Of a DNA stretch of 64,000 nucleotides, positions 9,138-17,030 are shown in pieces (positions within the stretch are counted from its first letter, which is position 1; every line of letters starts with the position of its first letter). The position numbers and the translations under genes are program-made. A model generated the notes under the pieces. The model worked only from the letters and a program-made list of their open reading frames with translations, was not told the DNA's origin and did not search any database. The stretch covers positions 372,001-436,000 of the forward strand of contig NZ_JANKBI010000002.1 in assembly GCF_024622195.1 (NCBI RefSeq). The letters are read 5' to 3'. Source of the stretch: Murimonas intestini. Its GTDB lineage: Bacteria; Bacillota; Clostridia; Lachnospirales; Lachnospiraceae.

Positions 9138-10882
9138 GGCATGGGGATCTTAAAGGTGACACAGGTGCCCATCCCCTTTTTGCTCTGAATGTGCAGCGAG
9201 CTTTCCGGGCCATATTTGAGCAGCAGACGGCGGTTGATATTGGTCAGTCCGATGTTCTGGCTGCTTTCATCCAGAATGCGGCTGTACACTTCTTTGATTT
9301 CCGGCCTGGTCAGGCCGATGCCATTATCAATGACTGTAAAATGTGCCCATCCCTTTCTGCTGCAGGCCCGGACCTTGATGCAGCCTGTAGACTCAAGGGG
9401 AGCGACGCCGTGGCTCAGGCTGTTTTCTACAAGGGGCTGTAGCATCAGCCTGAATACAGAGAAATCCAGCAGATCTTCTTCTATTTCATAGTAAATGATA
9501 AATTTGTCACCAAGCCGCTGTTTCTGGATGTCCGCATACTTTTTTAAATAATCCAGTTCATTCTTAAGCAGTACGGGCTTGACAGGATCTTCCAGGGAAT
9601 ATTTCAGGATGTCAGAGAGATTCTGTATCATCCTGTTCAGTGTGGAAGGCCCGCCAGATATTCTTAAGGCCTCAAAATCAAGGGCCTGCAGGGTGTTGAA
9701 TAAAAAGTGCGGGTTGATCTGCAGCTGAAGGGAGGCCATTTCAGTGAGCTCCTGCTTGTACTGTTTTTCTGCCAGCTGATGCTTCAGATAGCTGGAATTT
9801 AAGAAAACAGCAATTACATTATTTAATATCACATCGTATTCGTCATTCACTTCTGTCTCTTTTTTCTTCGGTATATTCCCCTTTTCTGCTTCATCAAATG
9901 TCTGGATGATATCATCTATCTGCTGGAAATTCCGTTTTGTGACAAAGTATGCCAGAAGAAGAGAGATCACACAGTTGGAAATGACTGCTCCGGCCAGCAC
10001 CAGGAAGGTGGGCAGAAGCTGGGAGGCTATACGTCCAAAGGGGACAAGGGAGAGAAAAGTGACCCCGTATTTCCCGGCGGTGAGAGATTGGAGAAGATAA
10101 CTTTTTCCCTCAATACTGACCCATTTAGGATCAGAAGGGCCGGGGGAATATAAAAATGCAGAATCCTTATATTCAGCAAGAGAATCTTTTATGGGAGAGC
10201 CTGCGTCATTGCTGCACAGAGGCAGCCCCTCTTCATCCATGAGGAACAGCAGATTGCCGTCTGAGCCGGCATTTGTGAGTACTGTCTCAAAATTTTTGAT
10301 ATTAATATTTACCACGATGACGCCTTTTATATTTGACATCCGCTGGAACATAGTCATGTATTTTTTCGGTTCTGCGTATGTGTATTCCTGAAATTCCCTT
10401 TTCTGGATCCACATGCGGCTGTCCAGGTCAGCTGTCTCATACATCTCATACCAGCCCTCATCCTTTGTTGTATTTAGATCTGCGATCCCGTCAGACGAGG
10501 AGAAGTAGCTGTCATAACCATCCAGGTAGAGGTAGATGGAATCAATGTAAGAGTGGGCTTGGGCGATAGCGCTTAGAGAAGTCTTTACACTGTTCAGGAA
10601 AATGACGTCAGTATACTCGAAGGTATTATGGCGGAGCAGCTTTTCAAGCGACAGGACAAGACGTGGGTTATAAGTCAGCAGTTCATACTGGTAAGCTGAG
10701 GTGCCAAGGACAATGTCCAGATTATCATTTATAATAGAGAGCGAATTTGCAGATTTCTGAGTAATGGAGTCCTTGCTGCCAATGTAAATGAATACTGTGG
10801 ACAGGCAGAAGAGGATCATGATCGGGATGAGCATAATAAGGAAAAAGGATTTGCACCTTTTCAAAAAGAATTTTTTCATCAT
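9134..10882 (-). CDS. YesM-type sensor histidine kinase
   Basis: A 582-residue membrane kinase of the LytS/YesM class that partners the response regulator next door. An N-terminal helix (FFLIMLIPIMILFCLSTVF) and a second one (LLPTFLVLAGAVISNCVISL) flank a large extracellular sensor region of about 250 residues. The phosphorylated histidine is H392 in QINPHFLFNTLQAL; the ATP-binding region has LVENSLSHG (about 484-492) and DNGIGL (about 519). The frame is open further upstream, into the regulator gene, but CAGGAA lies 8 bases before the ATG at 10882, and a second ATG follows directly. It is probably co-transcribed with the regulator (19 bp gap) and senses sugars or glycans for the divergent importer. 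Confidence 0.92.
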   Translation of the reverse strand: MMKKFFLKRCKSFFLIMLIPIMILFCLSTVFIYIGSKDSITQKSANSLSIINDNLDIVLGTSAYQYELLTYNPRLVLSLEKLLRHNTFEYTDVIFLNSVKTSLSAIAQAHSYIDSIYLYLDGYDSYFSSSDGIADLNTTKDEGWYEMYETADLDSRMWIQKREFQEYTYAEPKKYMTMFQRMSNIKGVIVVNINIKNFETVLTNAGSDGNLLFLMDEEGLPLCSNDAGSPIKDSLAEYKDSAFLYSPGPSDPKWVSIEGKSYLLQSLTAGKYGVTFLSLVPFGRIASQLLPTFLVLAGAVISNCVISLLLAYFVTKRNFQQIDDIIQTFDEAEKGNIPKKKETEVNDEYDVILNNVIAVFLNSSYLKHQLAEKQYKQELTEMASLQLQINPHFLFNTLQALDFEALRISGGPSTLNRMIQNLSDILKYSLEDPVKPVLLKNELDYLKKYADIQKQRLGDKFIIYYEIEEDLLDFSVFRLMLQPLVENSLSHGVAPLESTGCIKVRACSRKGWAHFTVIDNGIGLTRPEIKEVYSRILDESSQNIGLTNINRRLLLKYGPESSLHIQSKKGMGTCVTFKIPMP

Positions 10883-10901
10883 ATGAGTGTTCCTGCCTTT
10901 T

Positions 10902-11642
10902 CTAATGTAGATATTTGTCCCGGAATTCCCTGGGTGAGATCTTATAATACTGCTTAAAGGCTCTGGAAAAATTTTTGGGATTGTCGTAGCCGATGCGGTA
11001 GGCAATCTCATAGTGTTTATAGGAAATATCACACAGCAGCTCAGCGGCTTTCTTCATCCTGAGCTCATTTAAATATTCAGAAAAACCCACATGGGCTTTT
11101 TCTTTAAATATCTTTGAAAGATAATTCGGACTTAAATTGACCCTGGATGCAGCTTCCTCCAGGGTGGCATTCTGGTAATTTTCCTGAAGGTAGCTGCAGA
11201 TTTCAGAAATAATTTTCCCATAATAGGAAGAGGTGCCGCCGTGGACCTGGGTGTCTACATGATGCCTCTCATCCAGGATCTGGCGGATCCTTTCGAAGCA
11301 GGTGTAGAGATCCTCATATTTTATAGGCTTGAGCAGATAGTCAGAGGCATGATTGAGGATGGCAGTGTGCATGTAAGAAAAATCCTGATATCCTGTCAGA
11401 AAGACAAAGGGCAGATCAGGATAATCGCTGGCCAGATGCCTGCTCAGATCGATGCCGGACATGACAGGCATACGGATATCGGTGAGCACCACATCCACAT
11501 TGTGGGATTTGATATATTCCAGGGCCTGAAGACCATTTGCGAACTGCCCTGTGACCTGGTATCCGTTCTGCTCCCAGGGAAACAGGTTTACGAGGCCCTC
11601 TCTGATTTTGATCTCATCGTCTACAATAATAAGTGAATACAT
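10902..11642 (-). CDS. YesN/AraC-type response regulator
   Basis: A 246-residue two-domain regulator. The receiver domain (1-120) has the acidic pair D8-D9, the phosphorylation site D55 in VVLTDIRMP and K105 in YLLKPIKY. The C-terminal 100 residues form an AraC-type double helix-turn-helix (LEEAASRVNLSPNYLSKIFK and the IGYDNPKNFSRAFKQYY segment). It is divergent from the sugar-binding protein gene at 11885 and is the likely activator of that operon. Its gene starts with a good GGAG site on the minus strand (GGAGAGAAATTT before the ATG). Confidence 0.93.
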   Translation of the reverse strand: MYSLIIVDDEIKIREGLVNLFPWEQNGYQVTGQFANGLQALEYIKSHNVDVVLTDIRMPVMSGIDLSRHLASDYPDLPFVFLTGYQDFSYMHTAILNHASDYLLKPIKYEDLYTCFERIRQILDERHHVDTQVHGGTSSYYGKIISEICSYLQENYQNATLEEAASRVNLSPNYLSKIFKEKAHVGFSEYLNELRMKKAAELLCDISYKHYEIAYRIGYDNPKNFSRAFKQYYKISPREFRDKYLH

Positions 11643-11691
11643 AAATTTCTCTCCTTCGGAATTCAGAATTGCAAGAAAAGCTGCTGTTCAT

Positions 11692-11718
11692 ATTATACTA
11701 TAAAAAAGACCGTGTTAA
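11692..11718 (-). promoter_or_regulatory. Promoter of the response regulator-kinase pair
   Basis: On the minus strand TTAACA (11718-11713) and TATAAT (11697-11692) are separated by 15 bp, slightly short, about 50 bp before the regulator's start codon. Confidence 0.5.
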
Positions 11719-11738
11719 CATGAGAGAAGAAGGAAAGC

Positions 11739-11805
11739 GTAAAAAATGAAGAAAGATTGTAAAAAATGTGGACGGTAAGATTTACAGAGTAAGAAATGAA
11801 GAAAA
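11739..11805 (+). promoter_or_regulatory. Three direct repeats, candidate response-regulator sites
   Basis: The motif GTAARAAATGAAGAAA occurs at 11739, 11759 (partial, GTAAAAAATGTGG) and 11789, so the spacings are 20 and 30 bp, whole helical turns. They lie 17 bp upstream of the -35 of the importer promoter, where an AraC-type activator would bind on one face of the DNA. Confidence 0.5.
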
Positions 11806-11821
11806 ATGATAATTCAAAGGA

Positions 11822-11850
11822 TTGGAAAATATGGGGTTTCCGGATAAAAT
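11822..11850 (+). promoter_or_regulatory. Promoter of the ABC importer-GH43-GH95 operon
   Basis: TTGGAA (11822-11827) and TAAAAT (11845-11850) with a 17 bp spacer, 34 bp before the binding-protein start codon. The imperfect -35 fits a promoter that needs an activator. Confidence 0.6.
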
Positions 11851-11884
11851 CAAATCATAAAAAACAAACGGGAGGTAATAAGAA

Positions 11885-13210
11885 ATGAAAAAGAAAAGTG
11901 TAATGGCAGCCAGCCTGGCGGTAATGCTTGCAGGTTCCGTATTTATGGGGGGTGCAGGAAGTGTTGCAAAAGCAGCAGACAGTGCAGAGGATAAAGAACC
12001 TGTGACCTTAAGGTTCAGCTGGTGGGGCGGCGATGAGAGAAATGAAGCGACGCTCCAGGTGATCGATAACTTTGAAAAGGAATACCCGTGGATCACTATT
12101 GAGCCTGAATTCGGGGGCGACCAGGGATACTTAGAAAAGCTTTCCACATCTCTGGCAGGGGGCCAGGCTGCTGATATCATCCAGAATGGACCGGGATGGA
12201 TGCCAAGCTTTATGAGCAAGGGAGATTTCTTTATTGATTTTAATGAGTATAAGGACAATATCGATCTGTCTGGATTTTCAGAGGAATATCTGGAAAATAC
12301 ATGTACATACAATGACAAGCTTGTGGGCCTGCCCAGCGGAATAGGGACAACGGCACTGCTGGTAAATAAGACCCTGGCAGATGAGATCGGACTGGACTTT
12401 TCAGGTGATGTTACATGGGAAGGCCTGACAGAGATGGGTAAGAAGGTGCAGGAATACAACAGTGACATGTATCTTCTGAATATAGATACCAGCTTCCTGG
12501 TAACAAATGTATTCCGCCCATACATCATGCAGATAACAGGTACACCGTTTGTAAATGATGAGACTAAGAGCCTGAGCTGCTCAGAGGAAGAGCTGACACA
12601 GGTACTGTCATATATCAGATCACTCTATGATGACAGGGTGGTGCAGCCGGCAGGCGAGACAGCTTCTTTTGAGGGCGCTCCCCAGACTAACCCGAAATGG
12701 ATCAATGGTGAATGTGTCGCTGTTATGACAAATGCATCCCAGATCAATAATCTCACAAGCGCAAATGAAGATGCAGAATACATGGTTGTGTCCATGCCTG
12801 AGATGCAGGATAAAGAAGCACAGAAAAATGAAGGATATTATGCAAATCCTCCGCAGCTCATGTGTGTAAATAAATCAAGTGAGCACATTGAAGAAGCAGT
12901 CATGTTCCTGGATTATTTCTTCAACAATGAGGAAGCAGCAGCTATCTTAAAAGATCTCCGCTCAGTGCCGCCTACAGAAAGCGCCCGTCAGATCTGCGAG
13001 GAGAAAGGACTTATCAGCAGTCTGGTAACAACAGCAGTAAATCTGGGGCTGGAGAAGAATGGAATCAATGAGATGGGACTGACTACAGACTCTGAAGTTG
13101 AGGCAGTGATCAAGACCATGATCGAGAGTGTAAGCTTTGGTGAGAGCACACCGGAAGAAGCGTGCGAAAGCGGTATAGACATGCTGGAGAATATCCTCTC
13201 TGAAAAGTAA
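11885..13210 (+). CDS. Sugar ABC transporter substrate-binding protein
   Basis: A 441-residue extracellular binding protein of the family 1 (oligosaccharide) class. It has a Sec signal peptide with a predicted cut after residue 30 (GSVAKA-ADSAED). Unlike most Gram-positive binding proteins, and unlike its counterpart at 31290, it has no lipobox cysteine. The mature part begins VTLRFSWWGGDERNEATLQV, a standard first strand for the family. RBS GGGAGG lies at 11870-11875. It is first in an operon with two permeases and two glycoside hydrolases, so it probably brings in plant- or host-derived oligosaccharides. The ATPase is not in the window and is probably a shared MsmK-type protein. Confidence 0.92.
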   Translation: MKKKSVMAASLAVMLAGSVFMGGAGSVAKAADSAEDKEPVTLRFSWWGGDERNEATLQVIDNFEKEYPWITIEPEFGGDQGYLEKLSTSLAGGQAADIIQNGPGWMPSFMSKGDFFIDFNEYKDNIDLSGFSEEYLENTCTYNDKLVGLPSGIGTTALLVNKTLADEIGLDFSGDVTWEGLTEMGKKVQEYNSDMYLLNIDTSFLVTNVFRPYIMQITGTPFVNDETKSLSCSEEELTQVLSYIRSLYDDRVVQPAGETASFEGAPQTNPKWINGECVAVMTNASQINNLTSANEDAEYMVVSMPEMQDKEAQKNEGYYANPPQLMCVNKSSEHIEEAVMFLDYFFNNEEAAAILKDLRSVPPTESARQICEEKGLISSLVTTAVNLGLEKNGINEMGLTTDSEVEAVIKTMIESVSFGESTPEEACESGIDMLENILSEK

Positions 13211-13254
13211 TACACCTTACGTGCTTTACACGATAATGTTTAGGTTTTAAAACG

Positions 13255-13306
13255 GGCTGTTATAAAGTAAATGGAAACAGATCCTCTGCTTTATAGCAGC
13301 CTTTTT
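13255..13306 (+). terminator. Partial terminator between binding protein and permeases
   Basis: GGCTGTTATAAAGTA (13255-13269) pairs with TGCTTTATAGCAGCC (13287-13301), 15 bp with two G-U type pairs, followed by TTTTT (13302-13306). Since the permease genes continue on the same strand, this probably reduces their expression relative to the binding protein. Confidence 0.7.
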
Positions 13307-13357
13307 CTGCCCCGGCACGGAAGCGCCTGGAGGCATAAAAAGGAAAGGCGGAAGAAT

Positions 13358-14266
13358 ATGAAAAAGAAAACGAAAGTGAAGAAATACCGCAGGATCGACT
13401 ATATGGGGCTTGTTTATATAGCGCCGTGGCTGCTGGGATTCCTGCTGCTGCAGCTGTATCCATTTTTAAGCTCCCTGTTTTATTCATTTACGGATTACCA
13501 GTTTTTTAATGAGCCATCATTTGTAGGCCTGAAGAATTACATCAAACTCTTTACGACAGATCCGGAATTCTATAATTCACTGAAGGTGACAATTGTCTAT
13601 ACCCTCTATACTGTTCCCGGAAAACTTATGATGGCATTGTTTATCGCTGTGCTGCTGAATAAGAACATAAAAAGGATCGGCCTTATCCGCACAATTTACT
13701 ATCTGCCGTCGCTTTTTGGAGGCAGCGTTGCCGTAGCTATACTATGGAAACTTCTGTTTATGGATGACGGAGCTATCAATAACATTCTCTTAACCCTTCA
13801 TCTGCCCAAGGTACAGTGGCTGGGCAATTCATCCACAGCCCTCATGACCATCTGTCTTCTGGAGATCTGGCAGTTTGGGTCTTCTATGGTAATGTTCCTG
13901 GCGGCTTTAAAACAGGTGCCTGCATCCCTCTATGAGGCGGCTTCCCTAGACGGGGCGGGAAAGGTCAAGAGTTTCTTTCATATCACCCTGCCGCAGATAT
14001 CACCGATCATCTTCTTTAATATTATTATGCAGACCATCACGGCGCTGCAGAACTTTACATCCTCCTTTGTAGTGACAGGAGGAGGGCCGAACAAAGGGAC
14101 ATATGTACTTGGCATGAAGCTTTATACTGACGCCTTTACTTATTTTAAAATGGGATACGCCAGCGCCACATCCTGGGTGATTTTCGGGCTGATCCTCGTT
14201 GTCACGCTGCTGCTTTTCAGATTTTCATCAGGCAAGGTGTACTATGAAGACGGCGGAGATTTTTAA
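13358..14266 (+). CDS. Sugar ABC transporter permease (MalF/UgpA-like)
   Basis: A 302-residue inner permease with six membrane spans, starting MKKKTKVKKYRRIDYMGLVY. The EAA loop that docks the ATPase is EAASLDGAGKVKSFFHITLP, near residues 210-230. The frame is open upstream to 13271, but that would place the start inside the attenuator; AGGAAAGGCGGAAG before 13358 fixes the start. It pairs with the MalG-like permease 51 bp downstream to form the channel. Confidence 0.93.
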   Translation: MKKKTKVKKYRRIDYMGLVYIAPWLLGFLLLQLYPFLSSLFYSFTDYQFFNEPSFVGLKNYIKLFTTDPEFYNSLKVTIVYTLYTVPGKLMMALFIAVLLNKNIKRIGLIRTIYYLPSLFGGSVAVAILWKLLFMDDGAINNILLTLHLPKVQWLGNSSTALMTICLLEIWQFGSSMVMFLAALKQVPASLYEAASLDGAGKVKSFFHITLPQISPIIFFNIIMQTITALQNFTSSFVVTGGGPNKGTYVLGMKLYTDAFTYFKMGYASATSWVIFGLILVVTLLLFRFSSGKVYYEDGGDF

Positions 14267-14317
14267 GTAAAGGTCAGGGAGAAAACAGAATGGCCTTAAA
14301 AATAGAAGGAGGATATC

Positions 14318-15163
14318 ATGGGAAAACGAAAAAAGAGATTAAACAAGATTATTTTATACATAGTGATCGCTGCAGTGGGAGTTGTGATGGTATATCCTGT
14401 CATCTGGATGTTTCTGGCAGCGTTCAAGACAAACAGTGAGATCTTCGGATCTCTGAAGCTGCTGCCTGGTTCCTGGAGCCCGGATGCATTTATAAAGGGG
14501 TGGCAGGGAACAGGAAAATATACTTTTGGGAAATATTTTATTAACACATTTCTGATCGTAGTTCCGACCACCTTATTTACAGTAGGCTCCTGTGCATTGG
14601 TAGCTTACGGGTTTGCAAGATTTAAATTTCCGGGGAAAAAGTTTTTATTCGCTGTCCTGATAGCCACGCTGATGCTGCCAAATACAGTGATCATCATACC
14701 CAGATATACACTTTTTAATAAATTTGGCTGGCTCAATACTTATCTGCCCTTTTATGTGCCTGCTCTGCTGGCCTGCTTTCCATTTTTCATTTATATGCTT
14801 CTCCAGTTTATGAGAGGAATCCCCAGAGAGCTGGATGAATCGGCATATATAGACGGATGCGGCACATTCAGGACGTTCAGGAGCATACTCTTTCCTCTGC
14901 TCAAGCCGGCAATGTTTTCAGCAGGGCTGTTCCAGTTCCTCTGGACATATAACGATTTCTTCAATTCACTGATCTATATCAACAGCGTGGATAAATATCC
15001 CCTTTCGCTGGCGCTTCGCACAGCGATAGATTCAGACGCAAATGTGCAGTGGGGGCAGATCATGGCTATGGCTTTCGTCTCAGTGCTGCCTCTGATCATT
15101 CTGTTCTTTGTGGCACAGAAATATTTTGTAGAAGGGATAGCTACAAGCGGACTGAAGGGCTGA
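14318..15163 (+). CDS. Sugar ABC transporter permease (MalG-like)
   Basis: A 281-residue second permease half. It has an N-terminal helix (IILYIVIAAVGVVMVYPVIW), the loop segment FKTNSEIFGSLKLLPGSW typical of MalG-like proteins, and the EAA loop ESAYIDGCGTFRTFRSILFP near residues 170-190. AGGAGG sits 5 bases before the ATG. Together with the previous permease and the binding protein it makes a CUT1-type importer. Confidence 0.93.
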   Translation: MGKRKKRLNKIILYIVIAAVGVVMVYPVIWMFLAAFKTNSEIFGSLKLLPGSWSPDAFIKGWQGTGKYTFGKYFINTFLIVVPTTLFTVGSCALVAYGFARFKFPGKKFLFAVLIATLMLPNTVIIIPRYTLFNKFGWLNTYLPFYVPALLACFPFFIYMLLQFMRGIPRELDESAYIDGCGTFRTFRSILFPLLKPAMFSAGLFQFLWTYNDFFNSLIYINSVDKYPLSLALRTAIDSDANVQWGQIMAMAFVSVLPLIILFFVAQKYFVEGIATSGLKG

Positions 15164-15172
15164 TGCCGCAAT

Positions 15173-15337
15173 GGTTACAGTTCAGCCATCTGCCATTCGG
15201 CAGCCGTCTGACCTATAACAACGCTCCGCGATGCACACAAAATGCTGTAAACAGCATTTTGGCGCTGCAGCTCTCGGGATTTTCGTGCATTATGCACGAA
15301 AACACCTCGCGGAACAGTGGAAGGCTGAACTGTTACC
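15173..15337. repeat. Dispersed hairpin element, copy A (165 bp)
   Basis: Outer arms GGTTACAGTTCAGCC (15173-15187) and GGCTGAACTGTTACC (15323-15337) are inverted with one mismatch. Inside are a hairpin at 15239-15260 (AAAATGCTGT / ACAGCATTTT) and a palindrome at 15280-15302 (TTTTCGTGCAT / ATGCACGAAAA), flanked by CCGCGATGCAC and CACCTCGCGG. Copies B (27915) and C (54021) share this plan. It lies in the spacer between the permease and GH43 and would be transcribed with the operon. Confidence 0.75.
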
Positions 15338-15367
15338 GGCAATGACCAGAAAGATAATGGAGGAGAT

Positions 15368-17029
15368 ATGACAGAGATGGATAAATATAAGGGGGCTGTG
15401 GCCAGGACAGCCCATGATTTATGGAAGGCGGATACAGGAGAAGGCAGCTACAGAAATCCTGTGCTCTTTGCAGATTACAGTGATCCTGATGTGATCAGGG
15501 TGGGGGAGGATTTTTTTATGATAGCTTCCAGTTTTACTTATCTGCCGGGGATACCGCTGCTTCATTCTAAGGACTTGGTGCACTGGAGCCTTGTAAATTA
15601 CTGTGTGAGGCATCTGCCATTTTCCAGGTATGAAGTGCCTGCCCACGGAAGCGGTACATGGGCGCCGTCCATCAGGTACCACAAAGGCTGGTTCTATGTA
15701 TTCGTTCCCCTGCCTGACGAAGGGATCTTTGTAACTAAGACAAGAGATCCATTTGGACAGTGGTCTCCCATAAAAGCGCTCAGGCATGTGAAGGGGTGGA
15801 TAGACCCGTGTCCGTTCTGGGATGATGACGGAAAGGCTTATATGGCATTTGCATATGCGAAGAGCCGCTGCGGGATAAAGCATAAGATTTCTATATGTGA
15901 GATGTCGCCGGATGCACAGGAATTAATCTCAGAGCCCGTGACTGTCTTTGAGGGGGTACAGACGAATCCCACCATAGAGGGGCCAAAGCTGTATAAGAGA
16001 GATGGGTACTACTACATATTCGCCCCGGCAGGCGGAGTGGAAAATGGCTGGCAGACAGTACTGCGGTCAGAAAATATATACGGACCCTATGATTACAGGA
16101 TTGTCATGCACCAGGGAAATACAGATATTAATGGGCCTCATCAGGGAGGATATATAGAGATGGAAGATGAGGCAGGATATTTCCTGCATTTCCAGGACAG
16201 AGGACCTTACGGAAGGATCTGCCACCTGCAGCCGGTGAGCTGGGCACAGGGATGGCCCTTTATAGGTCAGGAGCAGAACGGTGACGGGATAGGCGAACCA
16301 GTGTCAGAATGGGAGATGCCTGTCTGCGGGGAAGCGCTGCAGGACGGCGGCCAGGCAGCCATTCCCGTCAGCGGTAAAGTTCCGCCGGACAGTGACCAGG
16401 CAGGCATTCCCATAAGCGATGACTTTGACACGTGTCAGCTGGGGCTTCAGTGGCAGTGGCAGGCGAACCCTGTGGATTCCTGGTATTCCCTTCTGGAACG
16501 CCCGGGATATCTGCGGCTGTATACCTTCAGGAATGTGCGCAGGGAAGAAAATCTGCTCTGGTATGCACCCAATGCCTGTAGCCAGCTGCTCCAGGCCCCG
16601 GCCTTTGAGGTGACGGTGAAGCTTGAGCTTCATCCCGGAGCAGATGGTGATCTCTGCGGATTTGGGATGATCGGCCATGAGTATTCTTATCTGGGGCTGG
16701 CATACAGAAATGAAAAATACTTCCTTGAGCTTAGAACCGGAAAAGTCACAGAGAAGCAGGGAGAAGGGCAGGCGGAGGAGAAAGTGGCCTGGAGTATGGA
16801 AGAAGCTTGCAATAAGATTGAAATAGGACTTGATCTCTCGGAGGATGGTACTTACAGTTATTTTGTCTGCGGGGAAAAAACTGATATTCCAGGGAGATTC
16901 AGACTCTTTGGAGGGACATGGACAGGAGCCAGGCTGGCGCTTGTGTCACTTAATACGGAAAACAGGCCTTCAGGCGGAGCCGGGGACTTTGAGTATGTGC
17001 ATTATCGAGCGAAAGAAAGGGGCATTTGA
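15368..17029 (+). CDS. Glycoside hydrolase family 43 (beta-xylosidase/arabinofuranosidase-like)
   Basis: A 553-residue cytoplasmic enzyme (no signal peptide) with an N-terminal five-bladed propeller and a C-terminal beta-sandwich. The three GH43 catalytic acids are visible: D39 in DYSDPDVIRV (base), D146 in GWIDPCPFW (pKa modulator) and E204 in TIEGPKLYK (acid). Residues 320-350 form a linker with two similar stretches (GGQAAIPVSG and SDQAGIPISD), perhaps from a small internal duplication. GGAGGAGAT precedes the start. It likely trims imported xylo- or arabino-oligosaccharides; the exact linkage cannot be told. Confidence 0.9.
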   Translation: MTEMDKYKGAVARTAHDLWKADTGEGSYRNPVLFADYSDPDVIRVGEDFFMIASSFTYLPGIPLLHSKDLVHWSLVNYCVRHLPFSRYEVPAHGSGTWAPSIRYHKGWFYVFVPLPDEGIFVTKTRDPFGQWSPIKALRHVKGWIDPCPFWDDDGKAYMAFAYAKSRCGIKHKISICEMSPDAQELISEPVTVFEGVQTNPTIEGPKLYKRDGYYYIFAPAGGVENGWQTVLRSENIYGPYDYRIVMHQGNTDINGPHQGGYIEMEDEAGYFLHFQDRGPYGRICHLQPVSWAQGWPFIGQEQNGDGIGEPVSEWEMPVCGEALQDGGQAAIPVSGKVPPDSDQAGIPISDDFDTCQLGLQWQWQANPVDSWYSLLERPGYLRLYTFRNVRREENLLWYAPNACSQLLQAPAFEVTVKLELHPGADGDLCGFGMIGHEYSYLGLAYRNEKYFLELRTGKVTEKQGEGQAEEKVAWSMEEACNKIEIGLDLSEDGTYSYFVCGEKTDIPGRFRLFGGTWTGARLALVSLNTENRPSGGAGDFEYVHYRAKERGI

Positions 17030-17030
17030 G

